This document shows, one piece after another, positions 41,357 through 52,278 of a stretch of 64,000 bases of DNA (position 1 is the first letter of the stretch; every line of letters starts with the position of its first letter). Source of the DNA: Ridgeia piscesae. Taxonomy: Eukaryota; Annelida; Polychaeta; Sabellida; Siboglinidae. The position numbers and the translations under genes were made by a program. The stretch is taken from the NCBI GenBank assembly GCA_025642075.2, contig JAODUO010001596.1, positions 1-64,000 of the forward strand, written 5' to 3'. The notes beneath the pieces are model-generated. The model worked only from the letters and a program-made list of their open reading frames with translations. It did not search any database and was not told the DNA's origin.

Positions 41357-41895
41357 AATAAAACCATGAATTCCTTTTCTATTTTTGTATTCCTCTCACT
41401 TTGTTGTTACTACGTTCTCTGTCAGCAGTCTCCAATTCCTTCTTTCTATCATTTTCCCCATTCTTTCTAGGTCACTTTTAATGCAATGCCCCATCGCAAT
41501 TTCGGTCTTTATCGCTTCCATTTCCACGCTACTTTCTGGGCATCTGCTCTGCCAGTTTTTCATCTCCCATTTGTTCTATATGACCAGCCGATGCACTCCT
41601 CACCAATTTCGTCTTAGAACTTTCCTTCATTCCAACCTCCACTCTCATTTTATCCATTTGCTTTTATCAGCCCTCTAAATTCCCACGATTATTCTTACCA
41701 GATTGTTTTTCGCAAACCTGGACATTCTCCTGTTGTTTCTCTGTTAGTGCCATCGTCTCTAGTGCATTCAAGTATGCAGGAGTAACTAACGAGCTGAGCA
41801 CATTTCCTTTACGTTTATGTGATATGCATCTATCTCCCATCACCCCTTTGACATTTCTCCAAACGTTTGCCCTGTATATTGTAGTATGCAAGGTT
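41357..41895 (-). pseudogene. LINE C-terminal domain fragment
   Basis: Minus-strand translation gives YRANVWRNVKGVMGDRCISH, KRKGNVLSSLVTPAYLNALE and TMALTEKQQENVQVCEKQSG. Further on, in other frames, come KLVRSASAGHIEQMGDEKL and WRLLTENVV. These are, in order, the thumb/C-terminal blocks of a common metazoan LINE type (VWRKVEGVM..., VTPAYLYGLET.ALTEKQQ..., KLVRSR..WAGHVERMGDEKLA..., W..L...V). Stops and frameshifts after 41,670 show decay; the usual WAGHVER reads SAGHIEQ. No RT core is present. Confidence 0.75.
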
Positions 41896-42106
41896 ATATG
41901 TTGTGAAGTTACTGGTTGAACGCCAAAGCCACATCATCTATGTTAAGGTAGGGATGTTTAATTATTGTTTGTTCGGAGTTCATGTTGACATTTGTCATGT
42001 TCTTTTTCGGTAGGTTAGGGAGAGTAGCGTGAGGAATGTGGTGGCCGGCTATCGGCTGATGTTATGTAGGTGCTTTGGGTTCGTGTCTCTTTAATAATAA
42101 TAATTG

Positions 42107-43346
<1,240 letters not shown>

Positions 43347-43950
43347 CTAAATACTACCTTAAAGGAAAAGGACTTAGGGTTAACAATTAGTGCTGACATG
43401 AAGAATAGTTAGGCCTCACTTAGAATACTGTATACAAGCATGGAGGCCGTATCGCAAGAAGGATATTGATATGCTAGAAAGAGTACAAAGGAGAGCAACC
43501 AAAATTATACCAAAACTCAGGAATATTAGTTATGAAATGCGTCTAAAAGAATGTGGTTTAACAACACTAGAAACCAGAAGATTGAGAGGAGATCAGATTG
43601 AAGTGTTTAAAATATTGAATGGATATGAAAATATTGACAGAAATATTTTGTTCACAGTCAAGGAAGAGAGGACTAGAGGACATGGAGTTACATTAGCAAA
43701 GAAGCAGTGTAGACTAGATATAAGAAAATTTTAATTTTCACAAAGAACAGTAAACGAATGGAACAGATTATCAGCTGATTGTGTAGGTGCTAGTAGTGTT
43801 AATATATTTAAAAATAATATCGACATATACCTAAGACGGGCCGGGTATACTTAGATAGATAGGTTGGACTCTCGATAAGCCGAATGGCTTCCTAGTCCAC
43901 CTGCCATCTGGAGTTGAGTCTCTAGGTGGCAATCTTGTTAAATCTTGTAA
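43347..43950 (+). pseudogene. CR1 LINE copy A, 5'-truncated
   Basis: It starts within the RT thumb (NTTLKEKDLGLTISADMK), lacks about 100 bp that copies B and C have next, and resumes at VRPHLEYCIQAWRPY. It runs through DMLERVQRRATKIIPKLRN to the stop at 43,851-43,853, with one stop (TAA near 43,731) and a 3-nt deletion on the way. The 3' UTR is shared with copies B and C: CTCGATAAGCC palindrome, hairpin (43,902-43,931) and AATCTTGTT tail. Identity to B and C is very high, so the family was active recently relative to other LINEs here. Confidence 0.92.
43902..43950 (+). other. CR1 copy A 3' hairpin and tail
   Basis: TGCCATCTGGAG, loop TTGAGT, then CTCTAGGTGGCA, followed by ATCTTGTTAAATCTTGTAA. 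It is the same position and layout as in copies B and C, with one extra mismatch in the stem. Confidence 0.85.
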
Positions 43951-44038
43951 CATGCCAGCTGTTTTCAAATATTTATCAACATTTTTATCACAGCATTATA
44001 TGAATGCATAATATATTCGAATTATAATATTGCTACAG

Positions 44039-44161
44039 GCCACACTACAATGCAAAAGTGAGACAAGGCAGAGGAGGGGCTAAGATTAAGGCAGTCACAT
44101 GGGTATGGCAGATGCCGGTAGGATACGTAATCTGCAGGAGGCTCACATCTGATCAGTACAG
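44039..44161 (+). CDS. Candidate internal exon of an unknown gene
   Basis: Bounded by TATTGCTACAG (acceptor) and CAG/GTAATT (donor). It is 123 nt with one open frame encoding PHYNAKVRQGRGGAKIKAVT, then WVWQMPVGYVICRRLTSDQY. If spliced to the acceptor TGCTTTTCTTTACAG at 44,882-44,896, the frame ends after STRN with TGA at 44,910-44,912, which would make the next exon terminal. The acidic/basic balance and the Trp/Cys content look coding. No protein family is recognised. CR1 copy A lies just upstream, presumably in an intron. Confidence 0.3.
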
Positions 44162-46047
44162 GTAATTTAAACATTTTAACAATCAACAACGTATAAATTA
44201 TCAAAATATTTTAATATGTCCATTTAAATACACATTGTTTTCATTCACATATTATCTTGAACATGGAAAACTAGAATGACCTTTGTTCTTGTTAGTCTTA
44301 TATCATGCATATTATACCCAGTGTGTCAACACATACATTAATGCACATACACTGTGAGTCGGGGGGAGGCATGGCTACGTAGATCAATTTGAAAAATTAC
44401 CTTCAAAATGGTGCATTCTGAAGGATGTTTTAACTTATTCCCTGGGAAATAGAGAGGAAACAAATGCACAGCTACAAATGTAAACATGTTTATAGCAAGA
44501 AATACCTATGAGGTGGCCATCCTGGCATATTTTGAGCAAATTGGGTTAGAAAAACATTAAGGTGGTCCACATCACTCATCATATAGCAGGGGAAATACTG
44601 CAGCGATGACTAAAAAAATCAATAATACAGTGTTGAAGAAGGTAGACATACATATTATGAATGCTTGAATATTTTCTGAGGGAATGTGCTGCTGGCATCA
44701 CAATAACCTTATTTTGTCATTTCCAACATTTGCTATACCAGACAACCTCACATATTCATGTTTGACATAAAATGTCAAAAATGAATATGTGTACATCATG
44801 TAATAGTTATTACATGGCATAATTATTTACTCCCAACTCCACTACCATGATGCATGTTTTTGTTTACTGAAATTGAATACATGCTTTTCTTTACAGGTCA
44901 ACAAGAAACTGAACAATACTTACTACCACCAGTTCAACAAGTTAATATGCTATACAGGACAGTTGTATTTGTGGACAAGATTATACAACCATGAGCCGTG
45001 CAAGAAGCTGCATATTAAATGTCAAGTATTTGAATGTCGACCAAGTGAAGTGATCCCAGTTGTACTGTGTGTTGCATCATGACAGACTCCGCAGTACTGG
45101 TGGTGTGTACACTGGCTTCCATGCCGGTCAGATACCCTAACTGACTAGAGACCAATGTAGAATGCAGAGTGCTTGACATGCGAATATGGTGAAGCCTGAC
45201 TAGCTTTGCAGTTGGTGATGGAACGGTGGATGCCATGGTCTGTCAAACATGGCATAACCCTTTGGTCAACCTCTCTCGACACTGTTAGACAGGTTCGACA
45301 TTCTTTAGTGAACTACATCAGCTTGGATATCGATGACATTTTGTGAGTTCACTCTCTTTGATGATACTGCATTCCAGCTTCCTGGCATTTCATTGTACAT
45401 CCGCATCTGCCTATACAAGGAACAAAGTGACAATTAACATGGCTCTGACATGTATGATATTTTATATGTGATGACACACTTAGCCAATACCATGGTAATA
45501 TAATTGTTTTATTCATGTTATATATACATTACTCAGACCTGCTATATTGAACATTTCTACTAATGTGGGAAACATTCTGCCACACTGAAATTAATATGTG
45601 AAAATACTAATTGTACAAAAGAAAGGTGTTCACCACTATCTGTAGCCAGTACTCCTCACTGAATTGAGTAAACATATTGCAATTGCACATGCAACTCTCA
45701 GCCACATGACAAGGACCTTGACTAGTTTAGCCACTTTTTAGGTGTAAAGATACATAGCATTAAATATATATACAAAATTATATCTACTGTTTTTTTTAAA
45801 TAAAGTATAATCTAGTTACTTTCTGTAATATATTTATTATTTCTAAAGCACAATATCCAACATGGTCAAAGTGCTGTACATAATGTTATTATATGTACAT
45901 AGTATGTATATGAAATCTATTTACAGCGTGTTTCTGTAACAATTGTGTGTGTGTTATGGGTGAACTCTTTGCAAAAGTAAATTTCCAGAAATATGTTTTA
46001 TACGACAATTCTTTCATAATATTGAACAATTTTCCCATGACATGCAT
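44162..46047. other. Non-coding stretch, possible intron and 3' UTR
   Basis: 44,162-44,896 is a possible GT-AG intron (735 bp). 44,897-45,600 has several short open frames on both strands with no known motif. The rest is AT-rich and leads into the hAT-like region. Confidence 0.35.
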
Positions 46048-46167
46048 CACTAAGCACATGTTTGCTAAAGCTAATGTATCCTCTGTGAAAGGCATAATTT
46101 GAAAGCCTAATGAATGGGATTCATGTTTTTGAACTAATTTGTATTTGATATACCATGTGCTGGATGC
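46048..46167. repeat. 120-bp flanking direct repeat, left copy
   Basis: It begins CACTAAGCACATGTTTGC and ends GTGCTGGATGC, directly before CAGAGATGG at 46,168. An almost identical 120-bp copy lies at 50,061-50,180, directly after the other terminus (CCATCTCTG). The two differ at only a few bases. Confidence 0.95.
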
Positions 46168-47027
46168 CAGAGATGGAGTGAGTACAATACAAATGTACTC
46201 GAGTACGAGTACGATTAGTTTGAACATGCATGAGTACGAGTACTCAGAAAACAAATGTACTCGAGTACGAGTACGATTACTTTACAATGTACTCGAGAAC
46301 GAGTATGATTACATTAGAATGTAATCGTACTCGAGTACTTTTGTTTTCTGAGTACTCGTACTCCTAATCATGATTACTTTTCAGAAAACAAATGTACTCG
46401 AGTACGATTACTTTACAATATACACGATTACTTTAGAATGTAACCATGATTACTTTTTGATTACTTTAATGAATATCCTGTTTCTAACATAAAGGCGACT
46501 CATGGAATCCCTAGGTATCATTCTTGTTCTGTTGTTGTGTCACTAATGTTCTAACTAATTACTGCTATCCACTATCCAGGTGTTATTATTAATAATTAGA
46601 CGACTTTCTCAGGTATTCGATGAATCATTTAATGCTGGATTAATAATTTAATTTATGGTTTCTGAGTCAAATACAAATAGGAGGCATTTAAGAATTTCAA
46701 ATACACATGATCAAATACGTTACAATAACAACACTTCAAAACCAGGGGTGCATATTCAAGAGTATCCAATCCAAATATGTAGTATATCAGATGGGGGTCA
46801 AATACATTTGTATTTGAAAGTAATTAAATACTTTTTAAGTATTTGTATTTGATGTTTAGGAATTAAAAGTATTTGTATTTAAATACTTTCCTAAAGTATT
46901 TGACTTTTTCAAATATTTTTTTTAATACATTGTCAGTATCAACATTTCTTTTTCACTGTCACATGTAATGCCTGCCAAACTGAGTACCTTAATGCACTGC
47001 AACTTCACCCAAGAGTGCTAATTACTG
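46168..47027 (-). mobile_element. Partial hAT-like element, inverted copy of 49,323-50,060
   Basis: It starts CAGAGATGGAGTGAGTAC and matches the reverse complement of 49,323-50,060 throughout: GTACTCGAGTACGAGTAC subterminal repeats, then ATCCTGTTTCTAACATAAAGG, AAATAC-rich stretches, and CACTGTCACATGTAATGCC. It carries about 120 bp more of the GTACTCG repeats than the other arm. Similarity stops at ATTACTG (47,027), and the element has no second terminus, so it is an end fragment. Confidence 0.85.
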
Positions 47028-47425
47028 TATTACTGTATGACATGTATCACTAAGCCAGAGATGGAATAATCGTACTCGTGTACTCGTACTCATACTCGAG
47101 GACGAGTACTTTTTCAGTACTAGTACTTGTACTTGAGTACGAAGGAAAGTAATCGTTCTCTCGTACTCGAGTACATTACCAAAGTAATCGTACTCACGAT
47201 TACTTCTCACGATTACATTTTTTTCATATGGACAGTTAGTTGCAAGCAAATATACTAGACAGATAAAATGGCAATATTAGAAGTAATCTAATTAATGTAA
47301 TAATAATCAAGGTATTCATTTTCTATTACTGTTAAGCATTTCAGTTAAATATTCAGTCAGATTTCCCTAATTAATACCTTCTCTTCCCAGAGAAGCAACA
47401 TCTCACCCTCCTGCTTAGTTCCTAT

Positions 47426-48531
47426 CCCATGGCATAGGAAATGGAATGATCAACTGGATAGACAAATGGCTTATTGATAGAAGACAAAGAGTAGTAGTTG
47501 ATGGGGAGGTTTCAAACTGGAAAGCGGTTTTGAGTGGAGTACCGCAGGGATCAGTACTGGGACCTATTTTATTCTTAATATATATCAATGATTTGGATGA
47601 TGACATAACAAGCAAGGTGTTGAAGTTTGTGGACGACACAAAGGTGTTTAGGAAAATTAAAAGTGATGCAGATAGACAGCATTTACAAGATGATCTTAAT
47701 AAGTTGATAGAATGGTCTGAGAAGTGGCAAATGCTGTTTAATTTAGGAAAGGGTAAGTGCCTTCACACAGGACATGGGAATGAATACACAATATACAATG
47801 GGTGATACTGTACTAAATACTACCTTAAAGGAAAAGGACTTAGGGTTAACTATTAGTGCTGACATGAAGGTATCAGAGCAGTGTGGAATTGCAGCAGCGA
47901 AGGGAAACCAAATTCTTGGATTAATTAGGCGAAATATAGTGTACAAAGAAAAAGAACTAATAATACCGCTGTATAAAACAATAGTTAGGCCTCACTTAGA
48001 ATATTGTATAAAAGCATGGAGGCCATATCGCAAGAAGGATACTGATATGCTAGAAAGAGTACAAAGGAGAGCAACCAAAATGATACCAAAACTCCGGAAT
48101 ATTAGTTATGAAATGCGTCTAAAAGAATGTGGTTTAACAACACTAGAAACCAGAAGATTGAGAGGAGATCAGATTGAGGTGTTTAAAATATTGAATGGAT
48201 ATGAAAATATTGACAGAAATATTTTTTTCACAGTCAAGGAAGAGAGAAGGACTAGAGGACATGGAGTTGCATTAGCTAAGAAGCAGTGTAGACTAGATAT
48301 TAGAAAATTTTCATTTTCACAAAGAACAGTAAACGAATGGAACGGATTATCAGTTGATTGTGTAGGTGCTAGTAGTGTTAATATATTTAAAAATAAAATC
48401 GACATATACCTAAGACGGGCGGGGTATACTTAGATAGATAGGTAGGACTCTCGATAAGCCAAATGGCTTCCTAGTCCACCTGCCATCTAGAGTTGAATCT
48501 CTAGGTGGCAATCTTGTTAAATCTTGTTAAA
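47426..48531 (+). pseudogene. CR1 LINE copy B, 5'-truncated
   Basis: It starts in the RT at HGIGNGMINWIDK-type sequence (compare copy C at 54,139) and covers RRQRVVVDGEVSNWKAVLSG, VPQGSVLGPILFLIYINDL, then FVDDTKVFRK (the catalytic block reads FVDD rather than FADD; both Asp kept), thumb, and C-terminal LERVQRRATKMIPKLRN to the stop at 48,431-48,433. One frameshift near 47,785. The 3' UTR has the same palindrome, hairpin (48,481-48,510) and AATCTTGTTA tail as A and C. It lies inside the hAT-like element, so it is younger than that insertion. Confidence 0.93.
48481..48531 (+). other. CR1 copy B 3' hairpin and tail
   Basis: Stem TGCCATCTAGAG / CTCTAGGTGGCA (12 bp with one G-T pair), loop TTGAAT, then two ATCTTGTTAA repeats. 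In CR1/L2-type LINEs the 3' end hairpin and short terminal repeats are thought to be recognised by the element's own RT. Confidence 0.88.
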
Positions 48532-50060
48532 AGTACAAGTTATATTGTGACAGTCCCTGGGAAGCACTCCAGGAGATAAGCATCCCCTAACATCTTGCTT
48601 TGTAATTTTCGAAGCCAGGCCACAGCCCCACCTGTACTGTTTGCTCTGTCAGTATGGTGTGAATGACTGGTCATGTTTCCAACATCCAGAATCCTGACTG
48701 GGTCTGAGCGGTTAGCTGCTAAATCCCTGTCTATTGTGTAAACCTGTCTAAATCCACAACTATTCTGGGGTCAAATACATTGAAATGTATTTAAATACAA
48801 ATATTCTTGAGGGATTACAAATACAATTACAAATAGTTTTGAATACATTGAAAAGTATTTCAAATACTTTTTCATATATTTTCCAAATACTTTTCATTTT
48901 GTATTACTATGTAGGTAAAAGAAAAGCAATACATATATTGAAACATCTAGTTTATAAGCATAATTAGTGTTTTGCTCATATGATGACAGGCAGACCAGTG
49001 CTAGGGAGTATTGTTATTGCTAACTGCATCACAGTGACAACTGACTGAAAGAGGTAAAGACCAAAATATAGTGTTTGTATGTTAAGCCAGGAGGTCCATA
49101 ATAATATAATGCCTATGTTGCCCTCAGAAGATACACTCCTAATCATTGCTAAGATGTTGTGAGGAAGGCTCAACTTCAAAGTCAGCCAGGAAACCAGAAT
49201 AACCTGGTGTCAAATGGAAGCCTGACTAAAGAACAAAAGGGGATATTGACCTATGGTCAGCCATCCTCTGGCTTGTGGTCACTGCTGGGCCATGGGGGAA
49301 GCCTGCTGTTAAGTGTCTTCATCAGTAATTAGCACTGTTGGGTGAAGTTGCAGTGCATTAAGGTAATCAGTTTGGCAGGCATTACATGTGACAGTGAAAA
49401 AAAATGTTGATACTGACAATGTATTTGAAAACATTTGAAAAAGTCAAATACTTTAGGAAAGTATTTAAATACAAATACTTTTAATTCCTAAACATAAAAT
49501 ACAAATTTATACTTAAAAAAGTATTTAAATACTTTCAAATACAAATGTATTTGACCCCATGTCTGGACCCATCTGATATACTACATATTTGAATTGGATA
49601 CTCTTTTGAATATGCCCCCCTGGTTTTGAAGTGTTGTTATTGTAATGTATTTGATCATGTGTATTTGAAATTCTTAAATGCCTCCTATTTCTATTTGATT
49701 CAGAAACCATAAATTAAATTATTAATCCAGCATTAAATGATTCATCGAATACCTGAGAAAGTCGTCTAATTATTAATAATAATAACACCTGGATAGTGGA
49801 TAGCAGTAATCAGTTAGAACATTAGTGACACAACAACAGAACAAGAATGACACCTAGGGATTCCATGAAAGTCGCCTTTATGTTAGAAACAGGATATTCA
49901 TTAAAGTAATCATGAAAGTAATCATGATTACATTCTAAAGTAATCGTGTATATTGTAAAGTAATCGTACTCGAGTACATTTGTTTTCTGAGTACTCGTAC
50001 TCATGCATGTTCAAAGTAATCGTACTCGAGTACATTTGTACTGTACTCACCCCATCTCTG

Positions 50061-50180
50061 CACTAAGCACATGTTTGCTAAAGCTAATGTATTCTCTGTG
50101 AAAGGCATAATTTGAAAGCCTAATGAATGGGATTCATGTTTTTGAACTAATTAGTATTTGATATACCATGTGCTGGATGC
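50061..50180. repeat. 120-bp flanking direct repeat, right copy
   Basis: CACTAAGC...GGATGC, matching 46,048-46,167. Its first 8 bases serve as the right TSD of the hAT-like element. Confidence 0.95.
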
Positions 50181-51180
50181 TCGATGATACGAATATTTAT
50201 AAAAGTAACTCTTTTTTACATTTACCTAACACGTTTTCAATTTTTTTATTGCTGCTTTGCTTGTTATCTGATGAAATAAATACATTATATCAAGTGCAGT
50301 GATTGTACCTGTAGTTATACTTATATTGTGCTTGCCATTATTTTTTAGTCAATTTCATGAAATAGTTTTGGTAAAAAGTTTTTACTTTATGATATCTTTA
50401 CTTATATACAATTTAACAAGTACACCCACCCATTAATACAGACAAATAAAATATCACATAGAGGGTCAGATTCAGAAATCGTCTTGAGGGCACAAAAACC
50501 TCTACTGGCCTTTGAACCAAATTGTGTAGTCTACATTTTTATTGATACTGCATAGCTTCAGCTTCCACTGTCTCATCTGGAGTGGTGATATCGGAAAATG
50601 CCACAACTTATTATTATCATAAAATAAAAATTGGCGGGAAAATTGGTGGATGTAGAGGTTTGAAATTGGTGGTGTATAAAATTTGAAAAACAAGCGGAAA
50701 TATTGATTGATAAGTATTATTCTTGTGTTAAGGTTATTCATAAAGTGGTACTGGACATATATTGAGTAGTAGTTTTGGTTAAAGTTTGTTAGTTAACAGT
50801 ATTTTTGAACAGATTAGTATAGTGGGTGATAAAAGGGTAATCTAGGCTTCGACAAATTGTAAACAAGATTGAGCAAATCTCTTTATTTGATATAGTATAT
50901 AAGAGATAAAGCAATAAGAGTAACAACTACATATGTAAGATAAAACTGTGAATAGGTATCATTGTTATTAAAAATAAACAAGCGTTTTAGTAGGAAACCC
51001 TTGTTTGTTTATATAGGTAGTGTCCAACGTTTCCGCTAGGGAACGGTACCAGTACAGACTAAACTTATTGTTCATGGTAGCATAGGTAGTAAGTTGTTTA
51101 TAACATAAAGTGTGCTGCAGTTGCTGTACACAATAAACAAACAGTCTTTCTAAAGACTAAGTTGGTTTAAACTAAGAGTT
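50181..51180. other. AT-rich stretch, may include the 5' UTR of CR1 copy C
   Basis: No gene recognised. The 5' end of CR1 copy C lies somewhere to the right of about 50,900 but cannot be fixed because no second full-length copy is in the window. Confidence 0.4.
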
Positions 51181-51199
51181 GATTTTGACAAATCGTAAT

Positions 51200-52271
51200 A
51201 TGGCACCTGGCAAGCGGCAAGTGAAGGCAAGGAGGCACTTGGTGTGTAACCACTGCCACAGCTTGGTGGATTTTGCCGTATCGGGGTGCGGAAAAACTTG
51301 GTCAGAGACAACGGAGGAAGGGTTTACGTTCCAATGTGTAGGGTGTTGGAAAGTGGACTGTCTGACAGCAGAGTTAGCTAGGCTAACGGATATTGTGAAG
51401 GGGATGCAGAGTGGAGGGAGGGTGATTGCAAGGACAACAAATGGAGAAAGAACAACAGGAAACATGACATGCAGGAAGGTGACAGGGGAGAAAGTGACAG
51501 TAGAGAAGGAGGGAGGGACAAGGGGACAGGAGATGAGAGAAGTAGATGCGACAGGAGGTAAGACGAATGGAAGAAAGGAAGTGAGAGGTGATGTGACCAA
51601 ACGGAAGTCAATAACAAGGACGATGACAGGAAGAAAAGAGACCGGAAAGAAAGGAACAACAGAGAAAGCGGCAGGGGGAAAAGTCAGCAACCAGGGAGAT
51701 GCAAAACGGAGGAGCTACTCTGAAGCAGTGATCGAGGGGCATTGAGAACAGAAAGGGTATTTATGGGAGACTCCATTTTGCGAAAGACAGACAGGACATT
51801 AAGCAAAGGAGAAGACGTTGTTGTTTGTCTTCCGGGGGCTAGGATAGAGCATGTGACTGAACGGGTAGAGAACGTATTGGGGCATGGCCAAGGGGGTCTA
51901 TATTAGTACATGTAGGGACGAACAATGCAGACAGGGATGGAACAACCAGGATAGTAAAGAGATACAGAGAGTTGGTAGAGACACTGAAGAAGACGAGAGT
52001 TGAACAGATCATACTCTCAGGAATCTTGCCAGTGATGAGGGGAAGGGGAACAACATTTAGAAATTGCAAGAGGATGGCAATTAACGGACTATTAGAGCAG
52101 ATGTGTGAAGAAGAAGGAGTTGGATTTGTAGATTTGTGGGGATATTTTGTTGGTAAAGAAGACATGTTTATGAGAGATGGCCTCCATCTAAGCGGAAAGG
52201 GCGCAGCAGTGTTCTCCGAGAACCTTCTTCGATCGATGGACAATGGAACAGGTTGCAACTTTTTAAACTAG
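51200..52271 (+). pseudogene. CR1 ORF1: zinc finger plus SGNH esterase-like domain
   Basis: ATG at 51,200 (MAPGKRQVKARR). A Cys-rich N-terminus follows: CNHCHSLVDFAVSGCGKTW and FQCVGCWKVDC, a zinc-finger type found in CR1 ORF1. Next come a Lys/Arg/Thr-rich linker (about 51,430-51,740) and an SGNH/GDSL esterase-like domain: VFMGDSILRKTDR (nucleophile Ser block), ILVHVGTNNADRDG (Gly/Asn block), and MRDGLHLSGKGAAVF (Asp-x-x-His block, D and H kept). Such domains are known in CR1 ORF1 proteins, which bind nucleic acid and possibly lipids. Two 1-nt frameshifts (about 51,735 and 51,898) split it, so it is not translated whole. ORF2 follows in another frame directly after the stop. Confidence 0.85.
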
Positions 52272-52278
52272 TTTCGCA

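Larger units (their letters stand above)
47056..50060 (+). mobile_element. hAT-like DNA transposon, non-autonomous, 3.0 kb
   Basis: Termini CAGAGATGG (47,056) and CCATCTCTG (ends 50,060) form a 9-bp TIR and are flanked by identical 8-bp target-site duplications CACTAAGC (47,048-47,055 and 50,061-50,068). An 8-bp TSD plus a CAGAGATG-type TIR is the hAT signature. Subterminal GTACTCG/CGAGTAC repeats lie at both ends. No transposase frame is visible, so mobility would need a helper. It carries CR1 copy B (47,426-48,531) inside and AAATAC-rich sequence (48,769-48,900; 49,430-49,555) that may be a nested second element. Confidence 0.8.
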
